A stretch of DNA of 39,299 nucleotides from an uncultured Algibacter sp. (lineage in GTDB: Bacteria; Bacteroidota; Bacteroidia; Flavobacteriales; Flavobacteriaceae). Both the position numbers and the translations under genes were made by a program. The stretch spans positions 1-39,299 of the forward strand of contig CALHCQ010000009.1 in the NCBI GenBank assembly GCA_937936645.1, read 5' to 3'. Below the pieces are notes generated by a model that saw only the letters and a list, made by a program, of their open reading frames with translations, was not told the DNA's origin and ran no database searches. This document shows, one piece after another, positions 32,018-39,299 of this stretch; position 1 is the first letter of the stretch; every line of letters starts with the position of its first letter.

Positions 32018-34930
32018 ATGCGTTCAATTTTTATTTTTTTACTATCATTTTTATTTTCAATAAATACATTTTGTCAGTCATCTAACCCTTTAGAAACCAA
32101 AGATGTATTACAGCAAAAAAAATGGGTAGACAGCATTTATGCTTCTATGAGTTTAAAAGAACGTGTTGGCCAACTTTATATGGTACAGGTTATGTCTAAC
32201 CAAGATGCAGCCTCAAAAAGTAAAATAATAGATTTAATAAAAAAATATCACATTGGTGGTTTAATTTATTCTAATGGAGGCCCTAATCGTCAAGCTAAAC
32301 TTAATAACGAACTTCAGGCGAGTTCTAAATTACCCTTATTAATAGGTATGGATGCCGAGTGGGGTTTAAGTATGCGTTTAGATTCTACATACGCGTTTCC
32401 ATGGAATATGACTTTAGGAGCTATAAAAAACACGAAGTTAGTAGAGCAAACAGGACGTCAAATAGGAGAGCATTGCAAGCGTTTAGGGGTGCATTTTAAT
32501 TTTGCTCCTGTTGTAGATATAAATACAAACCCCAATAACCCTATAATTGGTAATAGGTCTTTTGGAGAAGATAGAGATAATGTTACCCAAAAAGCAGCTG
32601 CCTTTATGGAGGGTATGCAAAGTGCAGGTGTTTTAGCAAATGCTAAGCATTTTCCTGGTCATGGCGATACCGATACCGATTCTCATAAAACATTACCAAC
32701 GGTTAATTTTACAGAAAAACGCATAGACTCCATAGAGTTGTACCCATACAAAACCTTAATAAAAAAAGGATTGTCTAGTGTTATGGTGGCTCACTTAAAT
32801 GTACCTAGTTTAGAGCCTTCAGGATATCCATCATCTTTATCTAAGCATATTGTAACCCATATTTTAAAAGAACAATTAGGTTTTAAAGGTTTAATATTTA
32901 CAGATGCTTTAACCATGAAAGGCGCAGCTAATTTTAAAGAAGTTGGCGACATAGATTTAGTTGCTTTTAAGGCAGGTAATGATGTTATGCTTATGTCAGA
33001 AAACGTGGGGCAAGGTGTTACAAAAATTATAGAATCTTACCATAAAGGTACTATTACAGAAGCCAGGTTATCCTATTCTGTTAAAAAAATTCTTATGGCA
33101 AAATATAAGGTTGGTTTACACAAATATCAACCTGTAGGATTATATAATTTATCTAAAGATTTAAACAGACCAAAAGATGATATTTTATATGAAGAATTGC
33201 TGGAAAATGCTATAACTCTAGTAAAAAATAAAGATAACTTATTGCCAATAAAAGATTTAGATAAAAAGAAAATAGCCTATTTAAAATTAGGTGACGACTC
33301 TGGAGTTTCTTTTTTAAATACTTTAAAAAAATACACTAAAGTACATCAAGTAAGCGATAATAATATAGGTGGTCTATTAAAAAAGCTTGCGGGTTATAAT
33401 ACCGTAATCATTGGTTTTCATCGCTCTAATGCCAACCCCTGGAAAAGTGCTAGAATATCTAAAGTAGAATTACAATGGATTGCAGAAATAGCAAAGCGTC
33501 ATAACGTTATTTTAAACATTTTTGTTAAACCTTATGCACTTATTAACATAAAAGATACATCGGCTATAAATAGTATTGTGGTAAGTTATCAAAACAGTAA
33601 AATTTCTCAAGAAAAATCGGCACAGCTTATTTTTGGCGCATTACCTTATAAAGGAAAACTACCAGTATCTATTGGTCAAAACTTTAAAGTTGGCGAAGGC
33701 ATACTAACAAATTCTATTAATAGATTAGGATACACGGTACCAGAGCGTGCAGGCATGAGTTCGTTTAAATTAAAAAAAATAGATTCTTTAGCACAATGGG
33801 CTATAAAATCTAAAATGACCCCAGGCATACAGCTATTGGTAGCTAGAAAAGGACAGGTAGTGTACAACAAAAGCTTTGGTAAACATACTTATAACGAATC
33901 TACTAAAGTTAAATTTGAAGACATTTACGATGTTGCCTCATTAACAAAAATACTTGCAACACTACCATTACTCATGGAGTTAGTCGATAAGAACAACGTA
34001 TCTATTGATGCTAAATTAGGCGATATTTTACCCGAATATAAAGGTTCTAATAAAGAAAGAATTACTTTAAAAAAAATGTTATCTCACTATGCTAGATTAA
34101 GGCCTTGGGAACCTTTTTACACCCATACTTTAGATTCGATTACAAAAAAACCAAGTGCTAAATATTATAGGCAAACACCAAGTGCGGCGTATAATTTAGA
34201 AGTCTCAAAAAACTTATACTTACGTACCGATTATAAAGACTCTATACAACGTATTATAAGGGATAGTGATTTGTTAGATCGTTTAAAATATAGGTATAGC
34301 GATTTTCCTTACTATATTTTAAAGAAATATATTGAAACTTATTACGACCAAGGGTTAGATGTTTTAGTTCAAAATCATTTTTATAAATCTTTAGGCGCTA
34401 ACCATAGCATGTATAATCCATTTAGAAAAGTTAGTAATAAACATATTGTACCTACAGAAATTGATACTTATTTTAGACAAGACAAAGTACATGGGCATGT
34501 GCACGACATGGGAGCCGCTATGCAAAGTGGAGTAGGAGGTCATGCAGGTGTTTTTAGTAATGCAAACGATGTTGCTAAAATAATGCAAATGTATTTACAA
34601 GAAGGGACCTATGGCGGTAAACGTTATTTTAAACCAGAAACATTAGCACAGTTTAATAAATGTTATTTCTGTGATAAAAATAATAGAAGAGGTGTCGGTT
34701 TCGACAAGCCTCAATTAGGCGATAAAGGGCCCACTTGTGGTTGTGTATCTAAAACCAGTTTTGGGCATTCTGGATTTACAGGAGCTTACACTTGGGCAGA
34801 TCCTGAAGAAGAAATTGTATATGTGTTTTTAGCAAATAGAACCTACCCTAATGCAGGTAAAAATTTATTGTTAAGACATAATATAAGAACAGAAATACAG
34901 CGTTATATATACGATGCTATAGAAAATTAA
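32018..34930 (+). CDS. GH3 beta-N-acetylhexosaminidase fused to a class-C beta-lactamase-like domain
   Basis: 970 residues with a signal peptide (MRSIFIFLLSFLFSINTFCQ). The N-terminal half is a NagZ-type GH3 domain: KHFPGHGDTDTDSH at 210-223 has the general acid/base His-Asp pair, and the nucleophile is D296 in FTDALTMKGA. An alpha/beta GH3 C-domain follows to about 560. Residues 570-970 form a serine hydrolase of the beta-lactamase/penicillin-binding superfamily: S641-x-x-K644 in VASLTK, Y760-S-D762 in place of YxN, and H917-S-G919 in place of KTG. It probably trims peptidoglycan or muropeptides in the periplasm. The two domains may act in turn on the sugar and the peptide parts; this is inference. 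Confidence 0.92.
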   Translation: MRSIFIFLLSFLFSINTFCQSSNPLETKDVLQQKKWVDSIYASMSLKERVGQLYMVQVMSNQDAASKSKIIDLIKKYHIGGLIYSNGGPNRQAKLNNELQASSKLPLLIGMDAEWGLSMRLDSTYAFPWNMTLGAIKNTKLVEQTGRQIGEHCKRLGVHFNFAPVVDINTNPNNPIIGNRSFGEDRDNVTQKAAAFMEGMQSAGVLANAKHFPGHGDTDTDSHKTLPTVNFTEKRIDSIELYPYKTLIKKGLSSVMVAHLNVPSLEPSGYPSSLSKHIVTHILKEQLGFKGLIFTDALTMKGAANFKEVGDIDLVAFKAGNDVMLMSENVGQGVTKIIESYHKGTITEARLSYSVKKILMAKYKVGLHKYQPVGLYNLSKDLNRPKDDILYEELLENAITLVKNKDNLLPIKDLDKKKIAYLKLGDDSGVSFLNTLKKYTKVHQVSDNNIGGLLKKLAGYNTVIIGFHRSNANPWKSARISKVELQWIAEIAKRHNVILNIFVKPYALINIKDTSAINSIVVSYQNSKISQEKSAQLIFGALPYKGKLPVSIGQNFKVGEGILTNSINRLGYTVPERAGMSSFKLKKIDSLAQWAIKSKMTPGIQLLVARKGQVVYNKSFGKHTYNESTKVKFEDIYDVASLTKILATLPLLMELVDKNNVSIDAKLGDILPEYKGSNKERITLKKMLSHYARLRPWEPFYTHTLDSITKKPSAKYYRQTPSAAYNLEVSKNLYLRTDYKDSIQRIIRDSDLLDRLKYRYSDFPYYILKKYIETYYDQGLDVLVQNHFYKSLGANHSMYNPFRKVSNKHIVPTEIDTYFRQDKVHGHVHDMGAAMQSGVGGHAGVFSNANDVAKIMQMYLQEGTYGGKRYFKPETLAQFNKCYFCDKNNRRGVGFDKPQLGDKGPTCGCVSKTSFGHSGFTGAYTWADPEEEIVYVFLANRTYPNAGKNLLLRHNIRTEIQRYIYDAIEN

Positions 34931-34995
34931 ACGTAATAACTCTAAATTTAACGAGTTAAACTTAATACACTTTGTGGTGTAAAAAATATATTTTA

Positions 34996-36132
34996 ATGAA
35001 AATAGGTATGGTTTGTTACCCTACATTTGGAGGTAGTGGTGTTGTTGCAACAGAATTAGGTTTAGAATTGTCTAAACGCGGACATGAAATTCATTTTATA
35101 ACATACAATCAGCCTGTAAGGTTAGATTTGTTAAGTAATAATGTGCACTATCACGAAGTTACTGTGCCAGAATATCCTTTATTTCATTACCAACCCTACG
35201 AGCTAGCTTTGTCTAGTAAACTAGTCGATATGGTAAAGCTACATAAAATAGAAATTTTACACGTACATTACGCTATACCTCATGCTTATGCCGCTTATAT
35301 GGCAAAAAAAATGTTAATAGAAGAAGATATTTATGTGCCTATAGTAACCACGCTTCATGGTACAGATATTACTTTGGTTGGTAGCCATCCTTTTTACAAG
35401 CCTGCTGTAACTTTTAGTATTAACAAATCAGATGCTGTAACAGCAGTATCTCAGAGTTTAAAACAAGACACATTGCGATTATTTGATATTAAAAATGATA
35501 TAAGCGTGGTGCCAAATTTTATAGATCTAGAAAAATATAAACATTCTTTTACAGATTGCAAACGTGGTATGATGGCCAACGATAGCGAAAAAATTATTAC
35601 TCATATTAGTAACCTAAGGCCTGTAAAACGTGTAGAAGATGTTGTTAAGGTGTTTTATAACATTCAAAAAGAAATACCTGCCAAATTAATGTTTATTGGT
35701 GAAGGACCAGAAAAAGAAAAAGCCGAATTACTTTGTGCTAAATTAGGTATAACGCATAAAGTTATATTTTTTGGCAGAAGTAACGAAATAGATAAAATTT
35801 TATGTTTTAGCGATTTGTTTTTGCTTCCATCCTTAACCGAAAGTTTTGGCTTAGCAGCACTAGAGGCTATGGCATCTGGAGTGCCAGTTATTTCTAGCAA
35901 CACAGGTGGTATACCAGAGGTTAATGTAGAAGGTGTGTCTGGGTATTTAAGCGAAGTTGGCGATGTAGAAGAAATGAGTAAAAATGCTATTCATATTTTA
36001 AAAGATGAAGACCGATTAGCTCAATTTAAAAACAATGCGAGACAAGAAGCTTTAAAGTTCGATTTACATGAAATTGTACCTCAGTACGAAGTTATTTATC
36101 AGCAAACATTAGCTAAAGCTTTATTACTTTAG
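34996..36132 (+). CDS. bshA: N-acetyl-alpha-D-glucosaminyl L-malate synthase
   Basis: 378 residues from the ATG at 34996, which begins MKIGMVCYPTFGGSGVVATE; the frame is open back to a TTG at 34972, but the eight extra residues (LWCKKYIL) do not fit the family. GT4 glycosyltransferase with a GT-B fold: the glycine loop GGSGVVATELG, a TTLHGTDITLVG segment, HISNLRPVKR, and the C-terminal E-x7-E motif in LTESFGLAALEAMASGVPV. It joins UDP-GlcNAc to L-malate, the first step of bacillithiol synthesis, the low-molecular-weight thiol of Bacteroidota. The bshB and bshC genes are not in the window. Confidence 0.95.
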   Translation: MKIGMVCYPTFGGSGVVATELGLELSKRGHEIHFITYNQPVRLDLLSNNVHYHEVTVPEYPLFHYQPYELALSSKLVDMVKLHKIEILHVHYAIPHAYAAYMAKKMLIEEDIYVPIVTTLHGTDITLVGSHPFYKPAVTFSINKSDAVTAVSQSLKQDTLRLFDIKNDISVVPNFIDLEKYKHSFTDCKRGMMANDSEKIITHISNLRPVKRVEDVVKVFYNIQKEIPAKLMFIGEGPEKEKAELLCAKLGITHKVIFFGRSNEIDKILCFSDLFLLPSLTESFGLAALEAMASGVPVISSNTGGIPEVNVEGVSGYLSEVGDVEEMSKNAIHILKDEDRLAQFKNNARQEALKFDLHEIVPQYEVIYQQTLAKALLL

Positions 36133-36143
36133 TAAAAATGGAA

Positions 36144-36677
36144 TTATAAAGATGTGTTAATTATTTTTTGATATTCGCTTTCGGCTATAATGTCTTTGTT
36201 AGTTTCTAGTCTATCTAGAAAAACAAGGCCATTTAAATGGTCTATTTCATGCTGAAAAATGCGTGCTATAAAACCTGTGAAAGAGCTATTTATTAGAGCT
36301 CCAAACCTATTGGTATATTTAACGGTTATACTATCGTACCTAGGTACCAAACCTCTTATTCCTGGTATACTTAAACAGCCTTCCCAATCTTTGGTAGTGG
36401 TCTTACTATGTTTTATAATTTCGGGGTTTATTATAGCAATAGGTGCCATGGTTGGTGCGTTTGGGTAACGCTCACTGGGTTTAGATGCCATAATAAAAAC
36501 ACGATCTTTTTTGTATACTTGTGGTGCTGCTATACCTAATCCGTTAACCGCTTTAACCGTATAAATCATATGGTCTATAAATTCTTGAAAAGCTTTATCT
36601 TCAATATGGTCTACACGAGTCGTTTTAGATCTCAGTATATCATGTCCTAAATAAGCGATGTCTAATTTTTTTTGCAT
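36144..36677 (-). CDS. def: Peptide deformylase
   Basis: 177 residues. All three metal-site motifs are intact: GLGIAAPQ at 46-53, EGCLS at 99-103 (C101 as ligand) and QHEIDH at 142-147 (H143, E144, H147). The enzyme removes the formyl group from nascent proteins as they leave the ribosome. It ends 11 bases from the bshA stop on the opposite strand with no hairpin between, so the two transcripts probably overlap. It is shorter at the C-terminus than many type I deformylases with basic tails. It may be the second deformylase, since flavobacteria often carry another copy beside the Holliday-junction resolvase YqgF; this window cannot show that. Confidence 0.94.
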   Translation of the reverse strand: MQKKLDIAYLGHDILRSKTTRVDHIEDKAFQEFIDHMIYTVKAVNGLGIAAPQVYKKDRVFIMASKPSERYPNAPTMAPIAIINPEIIKHSKTTTKDWEGCLSIPGIRGLVPRYDSITVKYTNRFGALINSSFTGFIARIFQHEIDHLNGLVFLDRLETNKDIIAESEYQKIINTSL

Positions 36678-36809
36678 CTATTAAAAGTTTATTTTATGAG
36701 TTTATAGTATGTAAAACGTCTTAAAAATAGTATAATTTTATTATTTTAGAAGTCAGGTAAATATAACGTTACATTATAAAAAACCAACTAGAACCATATA
36801 CTAAATACC

Positions 36810-38717
36810 ATGAGTAATTATCACATAAAACATTTAGAAGAATATTATCAAGTTTACAGAAAATCTATTAGAAACCCAGAAGTCTTTTGGGAAGAAATAG
36901 CCGAAGAACATTTTATGTGGCGAAAAAAATGGGATAACGTTTTAAGTTGGGATTTTTCTAAACCCGATGTAAAATGGTTTGAAGGCGCCCAATTAAACAT
37001 CACAGAAAATTGTATAGACAGGCACTTGTCTACTAGAGGAAATAAAACAGCCATTCTTTTTGAACCCAATAACCCTAATGAGGCAGCTCAACATATAACA
37101 TATAACCAATTACACGAACGCGTTAACCAATTTGCCAATGTTTTAAAAAGCAAAGCTGTAAAACGTGGCGATCGCGTTTGTATTTACCTACCCATGATTC
37201 CAGAATTGGCCATAGCTGTTTTAGCCTGTGCTAGAATAGGGGCTATACACTCGGTGGTATTTGCTGGGTTTTCTGCTACAGCATTAGCAACCCGAATTAA
37301 CGACAGCGATTGTAAGCTTGTATTAACTAGCGATGGTTCTTATAGAGGTGCAAAAACGATAGATTTAAAGGGTATTGTAGACGAGGCTCTGGAGCATTGC
37401 CCAGGCGTACAAGCCGTACTTGTTGCCAAACGAATAGACAGCCAGATAAGCATGAAAACAGGTCGCGATTATTGGCTAGAGCCTTTATTAAACAAGGCTT
37501 CTAAAGTTTGTGAAGCCGAAGTTATGAATGCCGAAGATCCTTTATTTATTTTATATACATCAGGATCTACAGGGCAACCTAAAGGTATGGTACATAGTAC
37601 AGCTGGCTATATGGTTTATGCGGCCTACACTTTTAAAAATGTATTTCAATACAGAGAAAATGATGTGTATTGGTGTACAGCAGATATTGGATGGATTACG
37701 GGGCATAGTTACATTGTTTATGGGCCATTGGCCAATGGTGCCACAACTGTTATGTTCGAGGGGGTGCCTAGCTATCCCGATTTTGGTCGTTTTTGGGAGG
37801 TGGTAGAAAAACATAAAATTACTCAATTTTACACAGCACCAACCGCTATAAGAGCATTAGCTAAGCAAGGGGTAGATTTAGTAGAAAAATACGATTTAAG
37901 CAGTTTAAAAGTACTTGGTTCTGTAGGCGAACCCATAAACGAAGAAGCTTGGCATTGGTATAATGATAATGTAGGTAAAAAGAAAAGTCCTATTGTAGAT
38001 ACTTGGTGGCAAACCGAAACGGGTGGTATAATGATAACCCCTATACCATACGTAACTCCTACAAAACCCACTTATGCTACATTACCTTTTATTGGCATAC
38101 AACCCGCTTTAATGGACGATAATGCTAACGAATTAAAAGGTAACCAAGTAGAAGGTAGACTGTGTATAAAATACCCATGGCCTGCCATGGCAAGAACAAT
38201 ATGGGGAAACCACGAACGCTATAAAAACACCTACTTTTCGGCCTATAAAAACATGTACTTTACAGGCGATGGTGCATTGCGCGATGAGGTTGGTTATTAT
38301 AGAATTACCGGACGTGTAGATGATGTTATTATTGTATCTGGCCATAATTTAGGAACGGCACCCATAGAAGATGCTGTTAACGAGCATCCAGCAGTGGCAG
38401 AGTCTGCTATTGTTGGTTTTCCTCACGATGTAAAAGGAAATGCCCTTTACGGTTATGTTATTTTAAAAGACACCGGAGAGGGTAGAAGACACGATAATTT
38501 AAGAAAAGAAATTAATCAAATCATTACAGAGCATATAGGCCCTATTGCTAAACTCGATAAAATACAATTTACAAGTGGCTTACCAAAAACACGATCGGGT
38601 AAAATAATGCGTCGTATACTACGTAAAATAGCATGTAAAGACACGAGTAACTTAGGCGATACAAGTACTTTACTTAACCCAGAAGTTGTACAAGATATTA
38701 TAAATAACGTACTGTAG
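36810..38717 (+). CDS. acs: Acetyl-CoA synthetase (AMP-forming)
   Basis: 635 residues (E. coli Acs 652). Adenylation motifs: YTSGSTGQPKG at 249-258, then TADIGWITGHSYIVYGPL, WWQTETGG, YFTGDGALRDEVGYYRITGRVDD and the hinge region VDDVIIVSGHNLGT. The C-terminal catalytic Lys is K598 in TRSGKIMRR, the site acetylated in other Acs proteins. It makes acetyl-CoA from acetate, ATP and CoA. The WWQTE motif favours acetate over longer acids, though propionate is an alternative. The DUF1080 gene starts 22 bases after its stop. Confidence 0.96.
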   Translation: MSNYHIKHLEEYYQVYRKSIRNPEVFWEEIAEEHFMWRKKWDNVLSWDFSKPDVKWFEGAQLNITENCIDRHLSTRGNKTAILFEPNNPNEAAQHITYNQLHERVNQFANVLKSKAVKRGDRVCIYLPMIPELAIAVLACARIGAIHSVVFAGFSATALATRINDSDCKLVLTSDGSYRGAKTIDLKGIVDEALEHCPGVQAVLVAKRIDSQISMKTGRDYWLEPLLNKASKVCEAEVMNAEDPLFILYTSGSTGQPKGMVHSTAGYMVYAAYTFKNVFQYRENDVYWCTADIGWITGHSYIVYGPLANGATTVMFEGVPSYPDFGRFWEVVEKHKITQFYTAPTAIRALAKQGVDLVEKYDLSSLKVLGSVGEPINEEAWHWYNDNVGKKKSPIVDTWWQTETGGIMITPIPYVTPTKPTYATLPFIGIQPALMDDNANELKGNQVEGRLCIKYPWPAMARTIWGNHERYKNTYFSAYKNMYFTGDGALRDEVGYYRITGRVDDVIIVSGHNLGTAPIEDAVNEHPAVAESAIVGFPHDVKGNALYGYVILKDTGEGRRHDNLRKEINQIITEHIGPIAKLDKIQFTSGLPKTRSGKIMRRILRKIACKDTSNLGDTSTLLNPEVVQDIINNVL

Positions 38718-38739
38718 CAGTACTATAATTAAACTTTAT

Positions 38740-39299
38740 ATGCGCATAAATAAACAAATATTTATAAGTCTTATAGCTTTGGTTAGTCTACTATCGTGTA
38801 AGTCTAAGATAAAAAATAATTTTGTATATATATTTGATGGTAAAACATTACACAATTGGCATGGCGACAGTACATACTGGCATGTAGAAAATGGTAGTCT
38901 AGTTGGTACCGTAACTCCAGAAACTATTTTAAAACGTAACACCTTTATTATTTGGCAAGGCGGACAACCCGAAAATTTTGAATTAAAACTAAGTTATCGT
39001 ATTTCTAAATTAGGCAATAGCGGTATAAATTATAGGAGTGAATTAATTAAAAATAAGCCATTTGCATTAAGAGGCTATCAAGCCGATATTGACGGTAAAA
39101 ATAAATATACAGGTCAAAATTACGAGGAAAAGAAAAGAACAACTTTAGCTTATCAAGGCGAAAAAGTAATTATAAACACACAAAATAATCCCAATGTATC
39201 TGGAAATTTAAGAACCAACATAAAGAAAAATTGTTGGCAAACAAGACAAGTGATTCATAATATTCAAGATAAAGAAACTTTAAAAAAAGCTATAAATAA
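38740..39299 (+). CDS. DUF1080 (3-keto-disaccharide hydrolase) lipoprotein, truncated by window end
   Basis: 186 complete codons from the ATG at 38740; the frame is still open at the last base, so the C-terminus is missing. The N-terminus has a lipoprotein signal (FISLIALVSLLSC). The DUF1080 lectin-like fold begins VYIFDGKTLHNWHGDSTYWHVENGSLVGT, a pattern diagnostic of the family, followed by the ELKLSYRISKLGNSGINYRS strand pair and YQADI. Some members hydrolyse 3-keto-glucosides after an oxidoreductase step; others bind sugars. It follows acs by 22 bases, probably only by chance of position. Confidence 0.85.
   Translation, partial: MRINKQIFISLIALVSLLSCKSKIKNNFVYIFDGKTLHNWHGDSTYWHVENGSLVGTVTPETILKRNTFIIWQGGQPENFELKLSYRISKLGNSGINYRSELIKNKPFALRGYQADIDGKNKYTGQNYEEKKRTTLAYQGEKVIINTQNNPNVSGNLRTNIKKNCWQTRQVIHNIQDKETLKKAIN

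Noticed and set aside
36259-36468. Hydrophobic plus-strand frame of 69 codons
   Set aside because: It is the antisense of the peptide deformylase gene, whose metal motifs are all intact.
38736-38942. Minus-strand frame at the right edge
   Set aside because: The plus strand there encodes a lipoprotein signal and a DUF1080 domain that runs off the window; the minus frame is its shadow.
1-39299. Mobile element, phage, CRISPR or defence island
   Set aside because: No transposase, integrase, terminal repeats, regularly spaced repeats or defence genes were seen; the window is core chromosome with even base composition.

Overview
The window reads as a chromosomal core segment of a low-GC marine-type member of the Bacteroidota, most likely family Flavobacteriaceae. 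This rests on protein families and gene neighbourhoods: PorQ of the type IX secretion system, BshA of bacillithiol synthesis, DUF3822 next to rsmD, paired imelysin lipoproteins, and a GH3/serine-hydrolase fusion. Promoters fit the Bacteroidota pattern (TTG or TTTG, a spacer of about 17-20, then TA-n(1-2)-TTTG), and start codons lack Shine-Dalgarno sequences. Genus and species cannot be named from the sequence alone. No transposase, phage gene, CRISPR array, tRNA or rRNA gene was seen.

Layout. 1-195: tail of a rhomboid protease. 427-4765: lon, porQ and cmk, closed by strong hairpins. 4842-5216 (minus): a BON-LysM (Kbp-like) protein. 5217-7458: a long structured leader and rpsA with its terminator. 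7556-10799: pyrR, pyrB, a STAS-like small protein, a DUF3291 protein and RNase Z, the last four almost without gaps. 10861-15129: pdxH, then a polyphosphate cluster of sixA-like, ppk1 and ppx. 15263-15811: an outer-membrane barrel. 15868-18175 (minus): dnaX and miaE. 18368-18682: RNase P RNA. 18725-20818 (minus): membrane protein, DUF3822 and rsmD, coupled by overlaps. 20951-23007: an SF1 helicase and a DUF4126 membrane protein. 23051-25727: kdsB, a HAD hydrolase and a KdnB-like dehydrogenase, suggesting Kdo or Kdo8N sugar synthesis for the outer membrane. 25747-25883: a possible small-RNA unit. 25942-28005: NYN/LabA protein and serB. 28154-31923: imelysin, di-heme protein and imelysin, all lipoproteins and probably linked to iron. 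32018-36132: GH3/beta-lactamase-like fusion and bshA. 36144-36677 (minus): def. 36810-38717: acs. 38740-39299: start of a DUF1080 lipoprotein that runs off the window.

Most of the window is housekeeping. The most interesting signals are not new gene families but RNA-level structure. (1) dnaX carries a run of ten A at the exact boundary where a shortened gamma subunit would end, and a one-base shift gives an immediate UAG. (2) The rpsA leader can form two perfect hairpins whose loops are complementary to each other. (3) The 25.7-25.9 kb gap carries a sigma-54-like promoter, a perfect inverted repeat and an intrinsic terminator with no real gene between them. All functions come from reading motifs by eye; no database search was run.
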